Positions 32,576 through 43,984 of a stretch of DNA of 44,532 nt are shown one piece after another. Location of the stretch: the NCBI GenBank assembly GCA_001931875.2, contig MSJH02000258.1:1-44532 (forward strand). Direction: 5' to 3'. The notes under the pieces were generated by a model. That model had not been told where the DNA came from. It searched no databases and worked only from the letters and a program-made list of their open reading frames with translations. Both the position numbers and the translations under genes were made by a program. The number at the start of each line of letters is the position of its first letter. Within the stretch, counting starts at the first letter, position 1. The stretch is from Byssochlamys sp. IMV 00236 (taxonomy: Eukaryota > Ascomycota > Eurotiomycetes > Eurotiales > Thermoascaceae).

Positions 32576-32688
32576 CATGTGGAACACTACTCTTGGCATC
32601 AGTGTCAATAATTTTTGGTTTCGGAGAAACAATACTCCTTGAAGTAGACACTTATCCTTTTTTTCGTCTTTCTTTTTTTCAGTTCAAA

Positions 32689-33807
32689 ATGACAACCACT
32701 ATTCGAATTGGCTACGGTAAAAAAGGGAGAAAAGATATAGACTTGAGACTGATAGTAGCTAATAGTTCCTGAACACTTTTCTACTCCTTTATACATTGCT
32801 CGTGACAATGGTTATTTTAAGGAGACAGGTGTTGAGGTTGAATTGGTCTTATGTCCAGGTAAGAAAACACGTATATCAATTCATACCATATTGAACACAT
32901 GTAACCATAGGTGGCACTGGAGAAGTAAAGCGATATATATGTATATATATATATATAAAGCATATATATTCACCGAGAATTATCATTAGATGACCTCTAA
33001 ACTTCAAGAAAAGTCTATTGACTTGGCTATTGCACTTACAGAAGGACTTGTTGCTGGTATCAGCAAGGGCCAAGATTGGTACAAGATCGTCGGCACTTAT
33101 GTTGATGCTCCACTTTGTAAGGTTTGATAAATTTAGTTATTCATTTGCTAAACGTTTTATTTCCCCAAGGTTGGGCGCTTTCTGCAGGAAAGGAATCCAA
33201 ACACAATTCTGTTGATACGCTTCGTAATACCAACTGTGCTATCTCACGTTACGGTTCAGGATCTCATATTATGGCCTATGTATTAGCTGACCAACAAGGA
33301 TGGCTTGAGAAGGATAAGAAACCATTTGGATTCAATGTTCTCAATAACTTCAAGGCCATGCGCGACTCAGTAAATGACGGAAGCTCTGATTATTTCATGT
33401 GGGAAACTTTCACGACCAAGCCCTATCATGACTCTGGAGAAGTCAAGCGCATTGGACAAATCACGCCTCCCTGGCCAGCATTCTTATTTGCTGCCCATAC
33501 AGATTTATTACAAGGCCATACTGAAGAGTTGAAGAAAGTCTTGAGTGCAATTCAGAAAGCCACTAAGCAGTTTATGGACCAAAAAAATAGAGAATCTGTT
33601 CAAAAAGTTATCGATATCTTGTCTTATTCTGCAGAGGATGTCAAGAACTGGTTCAAGACAGTTTCTTATGCACCTCATCACCATCAAGTTTCACGTAATG
33701 CATTGGAAGTGACTTTATCCACTTTATTGAAAGCTGATGTCATAACTGAACCCACGAAAAAAGTTGAAGAACTTTGCGACCTTCAAGTTGCTGAATTAAT
33801 TAATTAA
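32689..33807 (+). CDS. NMT1/THI5-like substrate-binding-fold protein
   Basis: Five exons: 32689-32716, 32766-32858, 32911-32924 (14 nt), 32990-33116, 33170-33807; 299 residues. Begins TIRIGYVPEHFSTPLYIARDN and GYFKETGVEVELVL, then SIDLAIALTEGLVAGISKGQ, YVDAPLCWALSAG, ISRYGSGSHIMAYVLADQQG and SSDYFMWETFTTKPYH. This is the type II periplasmic-binding fold of NMT1/THI5-like proteins; it recalls the single-domain fungal group typified by Candida albicans Ca3427. The CCCFC motif of true Thi5 HMP-P synthase is absent, so pyrimidine synthesis is unlikely; ligand unknown. No signal peptide, so probably cytosolic. A T-rich tract plus CAG lies just before the ATG and could be a 5' UTR intron end. Confidence 0.88.
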
Positions 33808-33956
33808 AGGACATTGTTTATTATAATAATAAAAAAAGAGAGGAGGAAGCATAGAGGCTAAAGAATGTGTATGTGTTATAAAAATTGATAGGTTTATGAA
33901 ACAAAAGGATATCATAATAAATAAATAAAAGATAGGAATAAAAAAGGAGCCATACA

Positions 33957-34845
33957 TTATTCAGTCATGCTGGTAGGCGCAGTAGTGATATGAAGTTTAC
34001 CAAATTGCTGCTGAAACTGTATTGAACTCATACGCTCTTGTCTTGGTCGAGGATTGAGATATTGAGAGTGAAGTAAATGACTGGTATTATTCTCTTGTTT
34101 GGCCAGTTCAACAAGCTGCTCAAGTTCTTTAATCTTATTCTGACAGTTTATCACCTCTTCTTTTAATTCTTTAATATGGTCTACTGACAGTTTGAGTATA
34201 GTTCCCTTGTTGATTGGCTTTCCATTGGTGCCAGACTGTCCAGTAGTCACTGTCATTACATTGGCACTTGCTGGCACAGAGTCCAGTAAATGATCTGGAA
34301 GTAAGGTAGATAATTCTTTGAGCAAGTATTAGTATGGCATAATCTGATGACTATTTGGCCTCACCATGAATTCTTTCATTAATGTTATCTCGTCTTCTTC
34401 TTTCTACTGCATTATGCGATTCTCTACGCCTTCTTCTCTTTTCAAAGATTTCCTGATGACTTTTATAAAAGAAAAGAAAAAAGTTTATATGTTATCCAAT
34501 GTAACTACTTCTTTTTTACTTTTTCTGGTTTAGATCATCATCTTCGTTTACATTTGAATAACCATCGATGATATGACCAGTAGAATTTGAAGGAGTAATC
34601 ACCAAATCTCTTCCACCAAAGGAGGATGTATTTGAGTCTAAGCTAGTACTAAACCAAGCAGTTGATGGATCTGTATTAAACGTGCTATTATGAATTGCTA
34701 TTGGCCCAAAGTTACTATTGCTACTGCTCCTATTGTGTATAGGATGATAAGCAGGTTGATTGAAACTGTTTCTTTGTATATTGCTTGGACTGTTGCTTAT
34801 AAACAAATGTTCTTGGTTATCAATGAATTCTTGACCTGAATACAT
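33957..34845 (-). CDS. bHLH-zipper transcription factor
   Basis: Exons 34845-34520, 34459-34365, 34315-33957 (introns 60 and 49 nt) encode 259 residues. The N-terminal 110 residues are Ser/Asn-rich. The basic region RRRESHNAVERRRRDNINER has the His-Glu-Arg set that selects CACGTG E-boxes. Helix 1 ends LSTLLPD; a long loop of about 28 residues leads to INKGTILKLSVDHIKEL (helix 2), very like MiT/TFE factors, then a short leucine-zipper-like coil (NKIKELEQLVELAKQE). Introns fall inside helix 1, which splits the domain across two exons. Expected in the nucleus as a dimer. Target genes unknown. Convergent with the NMT1-like gene. Confidence 0.88.
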
Positions 34846-35349
34846 GATTGCTATTATAGATTTATATGAACAAAGGAGAAAAAAAGGAACAAATTATAGA
34901 TAGTGAAAAGTGTAAAGGCTTTAAATAGGTTTTATTTTTGTTTTACCAGCTGACGATGCACCTTGCCGTTTATAGACAATCAAAAATAGATTCCTTTTTT
35001 TTCCTCTTTGGATTTGATGATACACCATATAATTAACATACTGCTTTATTATGCTTCTTTATCTTCCCCTTCCTCTTTTTTATAGAATCTATTTACTTTA
35101 GTTAACATGCATGCATAAAGGACGGGCAAAGAGTAGAAAAAAAGTAAAGGTTGCACGGACCAAGTCATATGAACAATGAAGTCGTTACCCCTTTTATTGT
35201 AAAATCATAAGTTATTAATCAAATAAAAGCACTAGAAGGAATGACAGCTAGACTGTATTCATTTTTTGTTTGTTATCTATCTCCACGACTATGAATTTAT
35301 ATTTTCAGTCTCATGATTTGCTTATATTATCAATCATGCAACACATGAA
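34846..35349. other. Intergenic, no gene seen
   Basis: Upstream region of the bHLH gene; A- and T-rich runs, no further gene. Confidence 0.45.
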
Positions 35350-37436
35350 ATGCTCAATCCATACTATGAACAATACAATCGCTCAAAAGCCCTTGAATAC
35401 TTTCGAACTAAGAAATTACAATATCTTTTGAGTGATCCGCAGCTTGACTTTAACGAAGAAGTCATGTCAGATGCACCTGCCCTGATTATCGCGTCAAGTG
35501 ATCGATATGTTCAAATGACGATGGTGTACGGCATACTAAACATGTTCATATATTGCATTTATTGTTTAAATTTGGTTACAAAATGCAGAAATAACTCTTG
35601 CAGGGCTCATTTACGCACATAATAAGAAGGCATTTCCTTCTTTACTTTCTGTTTTAGGTCTGTGTATTCTTTGGTCAAACAACTGTATGACTCTGAAACA
35701 AAATGAGCCTTCTTTCCAATTAACTTGGTACCTTAGACTATTCTAATCGCTTTGTATTTGTTGCCGAAGAACGGTATAATGAAAAAAATTGCTGCCCCTT
35801 ATTAAGTTTACAATACCATTAGTATCGGTCAATAACATCTTTAACATGTATACTTCACTTTGTGTAAGCTGATGATCATGAATTGGTCAACGTTTACCAT
35901 TGTGGCTAATATGACGTTCAACTGAAATACATGCGAGGCATATGTATGTTACTTTCAGATACATCAAAATATAGCTCTATATGAATAAGGAGGCGTCATC
36001 TTGTAAGATAGTAATTGGAGAATGTGGATCCACACTGCCGAGTATACATTATAATCATCAAACTCGGAATTGTATTTGCTGGCCATTGAGGCTCTACTTA
36101 AGCATAAACGATGCGATGGGCAATGGCAAACATATATCAACGTGATATACACATTACCATGCCTGAAAGAAAGCATGAGTATGTCAAGTGGTAGAGAATG
36201 GGCAAACTGAGTAACACTAATTGCCTATTTTGTACTAACTCTTGGCGTTACCTCCCGCCGTTAGATTGATCAATGCGTTCATGCGATATCCATCTTCATG
36301 TAATGATCATCGTTAAAGTGAAGTAAGGACAACTATTTTGCATTCGGATACTACACGTGTACAAGCGCTATTACTCCGTTCGTTCAACATCGTCCCATTA
36401 CATCTACTGCTGTTGAACATCGCGCTTAATCAGAATATGGCTTTTAAACATCTGCACAATATTAACAAGCACAAATAGAGCAACATCCACCATCCTTTGA
36501 TCACAGAGGCAATGAAAGCCTAAGCAGATTATACAAAGCTAGGAATGACTACTTTACTATTAAATTTAAGCGAAAATGATAAAGGCACGGCTTCTTAATA
36601 TCTTAAGGTCTACTAGTGAGACTTGGACTACAAAAAATGAACTCCAGTATTCATCAAACCACTGATAATTACTCTTGAGCGCGCCCGGTCTATCCCCCTT
36701 ATACGCTTATACGGTCATATGTCAATAGATATCCTTTAGGCATATGGAAGGGTATGCTACTCGTTATCCATCTTGGATCTTCAGCACTTTCAGGATAATA
36801 GCCTTCATATGAACTCTCGAAATTTCTCCAATATAAGCTGGCTTTTAACCGTTCCATTGAATAGCCATTAGTGGCTTTCTCTCTTAATCCAACACCATTT
36901 AAAACGTCCAGAATATTAACTTGAAGAATTTCCCGAGGTAGTGGAGCTTATGTACCATTGATTAAATGACTAGCAGAAAGAATGGTATAATAGCCTATCT
37001 AACAATAGTTTAGTAAGAGTATATCCAACTGTAAAGGATATGGAAACTGCGTATATGCGAAATTTTGTTCGATATAAACGATGGTGAATTCTTTCTACAC
37101 TGTGAAGAAAACGTCAGGATGGCCTTTAACCCTAGATTTTATGCTTCTTTTCAACATAAACCAAGTTTACTATTATTACTAAACACGGTTCTCTTTCAAT
37201 AATTGGCTTTGTTCCACATTCGATGTGATAAAATTAATAGGTTTTCAACATCTACTGGAGGCGAAGACTCCTATGCTGAAGCACTTCCCTGAGCTACCGA
37301 TGTTAGTTATAGAAATTATCCTCTTAATACTAATGTTAGTGATTCAGGTTCTTCTTCCTGTAACCTAACTCTTAAGGAAAAGGCAGTGATTGATAGGTTA
37401 GTTGAAGTGTATGAAAATTGTACAAAACAAAACTAA
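35350..37436 (+). pseudogene. Decayed gene or transposon, family unknown
   Basis: Several plus-strand segments look protein-coding but are separated by stops and shifts. At 35350 an open frame starts MLNPYYEQYNRSKALEYF and runs through SDAPALIIASSDRYVQMTM; another frame from 35589 gives EITLAGLIYAHNKKAFPSLL. Near 36085-36200 AIEALLKHKRCDGQWQTYIN is visible. The last segment (37263-37436) reads SYRNYPLNTNVSDSGSSSC and LTLKEKAVIDRLVEVYENC before TAA, with one internal TGA. They may belong to one former gene of about 2 kb, or to several fragments. The first part could be a live exon with an intron at about 35524-35588. No family recognised. Confidence 0.35.
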
Positions 37437-40400
37437 ATGAACTTTAATAACGATAGAATATAATAAAGCACCAGTAAATTAAACAATATCCTTTTGCATA
37501 CATACATCTTCTTGTTCAGCTCGTTTTATTGTAATTAAAAGATAAAAACTGGCGCTTTTCACTTTAAATGTATATTTAAGCAATCCCAAAAAAAGTTACA
37601 ACACATTCAGTGTAAAGTAGAATGTTCGTTTTTTAAACGAAACACCTTACCCATTACAATATGTACTTAAAAGATCTGCAGCAATATAAACAGGTGGCAC
37701 TAATTTATTTGCTCGCTTAATGCCAGTGGTTTTGGTAAAATCGAATGTTTATGAATAGACCACTTAAGTAAAGAGATTAAAGTAAGAGCCGTGGTAGTGC
37801 AATGCCTGCTTCTAGTTGACATTGAAATAAGCTGCTGTAAACAGAGCAAATGAAGTATAAAGCATCTCTTCTTCTATCAAAAAGGATAAATCTCTCTAAA
37901 AGATGATCCTTTTCACGGTAAAGGAAGGTTCATAGCCCAGATCATAAAAAAGAGCAGAAAAATAAGAAAAGCATCAAGGGCAAAGCAAACCTGCCAATAA
38001 CTATGATTTACGCTTAGAATAACTGTTTACCAGTCATTTGATAGCAGCTATAAATAATATATCATTAATTTATCTGTATGTTCCTTCTGCCTTTATCTCA
38101 AAATAATGAATTAATATTAAAAGAGTGCTTATTTTTGCCTTTTATTGAATCATCATTTATCACTAAAAAAATAAGAGTGACCATCGGACCGCATTACTCT
38201 ATAATCAATTGGATTAAGGTATGTTTGAAAATAAAGAAAGAGGCATGAAGGTTTTCGGAATTTAATACAGTCGCATGAATATCATTCGTAAGATTATAAG
38301 AAATAAATCAGTGTTTTGTCAAGTAAAATAAAAGGGTTGAAGTAGGATTTGTTATTTTGATATTCTTGGTATTTCGGTAAATATATAAGACGAAAGATTG
38401 AATGGGAAAGAATATAGAAAAGTTTACTTCTAAAAAATTAGATCAAGGTTTACTACTTTTAAAAATCTACTGTATTTATACCAAATGACAACCCAGAATA
38501 AGTAGGATGTGAAATCTTCCTGCTTGTTAAACTATTCTGACAGATATTTCCATAAGTGAACAAGTCCTCCTTTACGGTTTCTTTTGTCTGCTCGTTAGAG
38601 TTGATTCAAGGATCCATTGGCTCAATCCAATTGATTGTGCTAAAGTTATTATTCCTCCTGCACCTTTCTGCACGTGAGTATTCCTTCAGTTGTATCAAAA
38701 CGCAGATTAAGTGAGGACTAATAGGCTGACAAGGAAACTATTCGTGTGTCGTAAACGGTGTACTTTCATTAGATTGTATAACAGTTCAGAAATAAACTTT
38801 TATTGTCTGTATTTTAATGCTTATCAAGTTATTCAGAGTCTTAAATAGAGACTTCAATGTAATCGTATTATATAGCATACCTCTATGAATACGGCATAGT
38901 CTTTTGAAAGAGGTTTTTTTTTTGGATCAAATCTCAAGATTAATACATTCCCCAGTTGGCTCGAAGGTACGTTATAAGATGAACAGCGTATTAATATATA
39001 TCAATATGTTTTATTTGTAGTTTAGAACATATTCAAAAATTAGCTGACACCAACTGCGATGGTCTGTTTCTTATGCTAACTTAATCGCGTCCGTAACCTT
39101 CTCCGCTCTCCACTCTTTATTTCTTTTCTTTTGCTTTTCCTAACTAGCTATCGCTGGTGCTATCCAATATGTGTTTTTGGTAATATATTAAACATATATT
39201 TTAGATGCTTACTCATTCATCTTACTTTTCTCTTTCTTATTAGCTTCCCTCTTTTAATCTAACTATTTATTATCAATGTATTAACTTATGTACTTATTTT
39301 TTCTATATCCCATTCTTATACTTCTGGTGATTTCTTTTTATAACATTATTTGTTGCCTAAATTTATCATTTTATAATTTTTCTATCAATGTGTGTATAAT
39401 TTCTGAATAAAGCATTAAACTAGTGCTAAATTAAAAAAATTGACTTGGATTAGACTTATCAGCCGAGTTCGAGATATGAAATAAGAAAATGATTCGAACC
39501 AAGAGAAAAGCTCACTTTAAACTAAAGAAGTTATTCAGTATTGTTTATTGATTTTAAGTCTTTAAAAATCTTATAACTTGCACTTTACAATAAAATATGT
39601 GGGAAAATAACGTAATGGCATACTATTTCGAATTTTTAATTTTGGCTTTGGTTAAAAAGAGTAACATCATGGAATAAATAGCTTAACAATAAGCTACGGC
39701 AGAACGGCTACTATCTCCTGTTGATGCAAAATCAGCAATAATTGTGATCACTTATTAAAAAAGGAAAGTAGTAGGATAAAAGAAATACTTTATCAAAAAT
39801 TGTATAAAAAATAAGATACGGATTAAGTTTTTATTTATTTCAAAAGATTGAAGAAGATATTTATGTTAAAATAAAGTATATATTTGTTAATAAATTATGA
39901 ATGTTTAAAGCAAAAATAGCATTCTCAATGTCATAGTTTTATTTTTAAAAGATAATCTTGGCTACTGTTATTTTTTAGGCTGTATAGAGTCATTTTTTGT
40001 TATAAGAAGAGAAATTTATGATGATTCAGAGCTAAGCAAAGTTTTACGAGTACTACTAATAACAATCTGAATAAAAGGCAATCACTACGTCTTGGCAAAT
40101 CACCAATCGAATAGTCCGCTAAATAAAAATAAGAAATGGAAGCAGTGGTTGAAATAGTAGCGACTTAGTTAATGATAATTATGAATGTACATTAAAAAAC
40201 AAGCCTATAGATGCAAATTTTTTAAGCATGGCTAGAAATGCTTTTTGAGCGAACCAAATTTCTTGTTTGCGGAAATCCAGACTAATGGTTAAATCATCTT
40301 TGCTTGCTTCACATGCTTATTTTCCTCACCTATACCGCTTTACCATTATAACTAAAGTCTGTTGATTTATGATTCATATAGTAACTGATAGGATTCTAAA

Positions 40401-40919
40401 CTTACTGTAACTTCAAAGCTATTTTCTTTGTTAATTAAAAATTTACTCAATAAGCCTGTAATAAGTTTATTTTGAACTCGTAATTGAGCTATTGAGTGAT
40501 TTTATATAATGATTATCAAATCTTGGTTGATTAATTGGGTCACAAAAATAAACTAAAGCAAATTAAATATCCTGGTTGTTGTAGTTGTTAAATTTAGACA
40601 TAAATGAAGGATTTAAGAGGAAGAAGAAGAGCTATTTCAAGCTAATTGATGTTTTATTAAATACATTTAAAAGAAACTATTCTCGAATTTTTTATACCAT
40701 TTGAAAATAGAGCACGGTCAATAGATTTCAGTAGCGAACGATACAATTTTAAATATTGCCATTTTTCTTGAATGTCTGTTGTAGCCGTATTGTAGAGTAG
40801 AAATTTGATAAATCTATTGCAATTAAGCAAGTATTTGGATGCAAGTTTGAAAATTTTGAGCTTATAAGTAACCATCAGATCTTTCCTGTAAAATTTAGCA
40901 GTAAACTTGTTAAAGGGCT

Positions 40920-40938
40920 TGTATTGAATAAAGCAAAG
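40920..40938. repeat. 19-bp direct repeat, copy 1
   Basis: TGTATTGAATAAAGCAAAG occurs here and again at 42061-42079, in the same orientation, with loosely similar flanks upstream. It could mark the 3' ends of two related decayed elements, since it contains AATAAA. Confidence 0.55.
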
Positions 40939-42060
40939 AATACAATCAGAAACCTTTTATGATAAAATTAGAGTATATTTATTGAAAAAATATAAAAAAA
41001 ATTACAAATTAATGATTATTATAAGGAGCATCAGAAGACAAGGCTATATACATTGTCGTAGTAGGAAAAGTCAATTGAAGGAGCTGATAGAAAATCACAT
41101 TGTAAACTTATAGATTACAGGCGAGACTATGGATAAAGTAGTATATTTTTACTTGAGTTGCAGCTTGATACTTGAAGAAACCACCAGACCTTGTATAGAA
41201 GAGAAAATAGAGAAAGGAAGGATACCAGGAATTTTTATTAAAAAGTTGCCTGCAACTACTGTATATAAGATAAAATATGACTCTGATTTTCTTTTCAAGT
41301 ATTAGCCTTTGTTATTTAAAGTGATGTAAAAGCGTTAGATATTGAGTGAATGTTATTTTAACATAAGAATATTAAAGGGATTTAGTGTAATATCAAATTT
41401 AGTTACTAGACAATGGAAAAAGAAAAAGGATGGTCTATAAAGGGCAATACAAAGAGAAGTGTGATATAAAAGCCTTGTGTCTTTAGTTCATGAAATTTTT
41501 TTAGCTATTCAAGCAAGATAAAAGTACTTATAAAAAATTAAAATGGTAGGGGTGAGTGAATGTACTTAGTAGTTAACCTCGATTTTGAGACTAGGCTGGG
41601 CGTACAAATAGCAATTGGATGTTGGTTCTAAGTTATTAAGCAGTTAAAATTGTTGTAATCAACAATAGAATTAACACATCAAGAACAAATCCACTGGTTA
41701 GATCCTCAACAATGGCCCCTTAGACAACATGGTGTTGTTAAGAATGTAGAAAACAGAGCAGTTAGAGTCATAATCAACCACAAGTAAATTCATCAAGCAT
41801 GTAGATACAAGTTATGCAGTAGACTTTCAAACCATTGGCTAAAATACACTTATTCTAAATACTCTTTTAAGGAGAGCTTGATAATATTGAATAAAAGAGT
41901 CCTAAAAGTATTGATCTGTCTTTTTGATAATGTAAAACAAAAATATAAATAAACTCTGCAATCAAAGCCCTAGATGTTTTGATATACAAGTGTAAAATTA
42001 AATATATAAGCAAAAAAAGGCTTGCTTCTTGACTAAAAGCTCTTGTAAAGCTGATCAAAC

Positions 42061-42079
42061 TGTATTGAATAAAGCAAAG
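42061..42079. repeat. 19-bp direct repeat, copy 2
   Basis: Identical in all 19 bases to 40920-40938. The two copies are 1.1 kb apart. Confidence 0.55.
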
Positions 42080-42586
42080 TAAATATGAGGTAATATGAAA
42101 TAAAAAGCATCACAATGAAGACAAGACTTCTTTTTGTTGCAATATCTTGTTGATTTTAAAGGTTCAAGTAAAAGAATAAAATAATAACCTGAGTAAATTT
42201 TGTACCAGTAGTGACCACAAGATAGAGATTAAACATAGTCGACCATAGTAGTTTTTTCATATATATGACATTTAGCTGATTATATATTTACTTATTATAC
42301 CGGAGTTATAAGAAGGAGAAAAACAATATGCCGATGTGGCCCTTGGATCTCTTTATTGGTGGGAAACAAAATGAGGAGTACATTAAAAAAAATAACGACT
42401 AGTATATAAAATTAATAATTTACAACACGGCATGTTACAAATGAAATTAGTAAAGGTACGTAATGCTAAATGTAGAATGGCTCTAAGCAATATAATAATG
42501 GAGTAATCTCACGCGAAGAATAGTTATTAAAGAAAGGATAAATGCGGCAATATATTATTCATTAAGAAAATAAAAGCCAAATTTTC

Positions 42587-42607
42587 GTTCACTTTCTGAA
42601 AGTGAAC
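42587..42607. repeat. Perfect 10-bp inverted repeat with 1-nt centre
   Basis: GTTCACTTTC (42587-42596) and GAAAGTGAAC (42598-42607) are exact reverse complements around a single T. A T-run follows eight bases later. Might be a protein-binding palindrome or fused element ends. Confidence 0.7.
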
Positions 42608-43705
42608 ATCGCCTTTTTTCACTCCCAGAATATTAAGGAAACCTTGAAAAAGCAGAATATAATGCTCAAATTATCATGTTCTTTTTTAAATGACTTGGAA
42701 TGCCCTTTAGAAGATTACTGCATAAAAAAGCGAAAAATTAACTTTCTTCTCTTATTCTAAAACCGCGTGAGTAATTTTCGAAAAAGAAAAGGATGTTATG
42801 TAATGGTTTATAAAACACAAGACAAAGACAAAAGAAGTACTCTTTGAGACTAATCTTTATTCTGAGATAAAGACAGAAGGAACATACAATTAAATAAAGG
42901 ATCTACTATTTATAGTTGCTGTCAAAGGGCTGGTAAGCCACCATTCTAATCGTGGATTATAATTACTGAGGATATGATTGACTAACGGTTCCTGAATTCA
43001 TAAAGAAAACTTTTAATCCGTTCCTAACACTGATCTTATTGTTCATTCCATGACCTGGGTTATGATACTGCTTTTACCCTAAGAAGGATTATCTTTTATT
43101 CAAAGAAGAAATTCTATTTAATTTGACTTACCACTAGAAGTGTGTACACGTAATCTTATAATGTATGAATTCACTCTATTCATACTGATTACAGTTGTTT
43201 ATCTCAATATCAGTCACAAGTAGACTTGCTAACATAATTGTGTAAAGGAAAGCGATAATATATACATTTTTTTTAAATTAGAACTTGAGCATTATAGTGA
43301 CCAACGGAACTTGAAATAAAAGCAGCTTGTACAATATAATTTTAAGCTTTATAGATAAAATAAGAAGGCTGTTATTCAATAATTAGTTTGGCTTTGAGAA
43401 AAAAATAAAAGGTAACTGTGTAGGCTTTAGGCTTAAATATATTGCTGTAATAAGTAGTGAAAATACAATTTTGCCTATTGAATCCTTAGTGATACTTGAG
43501 GTCAGTAGCAAAAACGCTAAAGAAAAAAAAAAGAATTTAAAGTTATTAAATGACTCATAGCGTAATCATCAGATTATTTAAAGTTGGTCAGACTTAGCTG
43601 TACAAAATAAAAAGAAAAAAGAATAATAAAGGGATTCTGAATCCGCTTGATTTGATACTTTAATAAGAAAAAGGTTTCGATCCAAGTTGTAAATGATTTT
43701 ATTGG

Positions 43706-43984
43706 ATGAATTCTTGTAAGTCCATAAAGATGCTATTCTTTACACTTGTTGAAATAAGTTTTTTAAACCAAACATCACAATTGGAAAAGAAGGAGCCGAT
43801 TTTATACAATAAAAGAAGAGAAATAAAACTTAGGTCACCAGACAAAGAGGATCAACAATTTGTATTGGCATTACAACAGCACTGTAATATACCTTACGAG
43901 ATTGGCAGCATGAAACCAAAACGAAAATTTCGTTCAAATGATATTCACATATTTTGGAAGAAAAAAAAAAAAAAAAAACTATAA
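43706..43984 (+). CDS. Uncertain ORF, possibly an exon or relic
   Basis: A 92-codon frame. The first 25 residues look non-coding, but the middle (EIKLRSPDKEDQQFVLAL, QQHCNIPYEIGSMKPKRKFR) has normal composition. It ends in a poly-Lys run made by a long A-tract just before TAA. A GTAAGT-like donor lies near the start, so a spliced gene is possible. No family recognised. Confidence 0.25.
   Translation: MNSCKSIKMLFFTLVEISFLNQTSQLEKKEPILYNKRREIKLRSPDKEDQQFVLALQQHCNIPYEIGSMKPKRKFRSNDIHIFWKKKKKKKL

Larger units (their letters stand above)
37437..43705. other. Long AT-rich stretch with no credible gene
   Basis: More than 6 kb with stops in all frames; only two minus-strand frames of 63 and 72 codons (40657-40875, 41867-42058), both AT-driven and unsupported. 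Contains scattered short repeats and one strong palindrome. The density change against the compact gene block to the left is abrupt. Likely a graveyard of old elements or a gene-free chromosomal domain. Confidence 0.5.

Noticed and set aside
32179..32632. Minus-strand ORFs antisense to RPS16
   Set aside because: Explained by the strong codon bias of the ribosomal protein gene on the other strand.
40657..42058. Two minus-strand ORFs of 72 and 63 codons
   Set aside because: AT-rich composition, no family features, and isolated in gene-free DNA.
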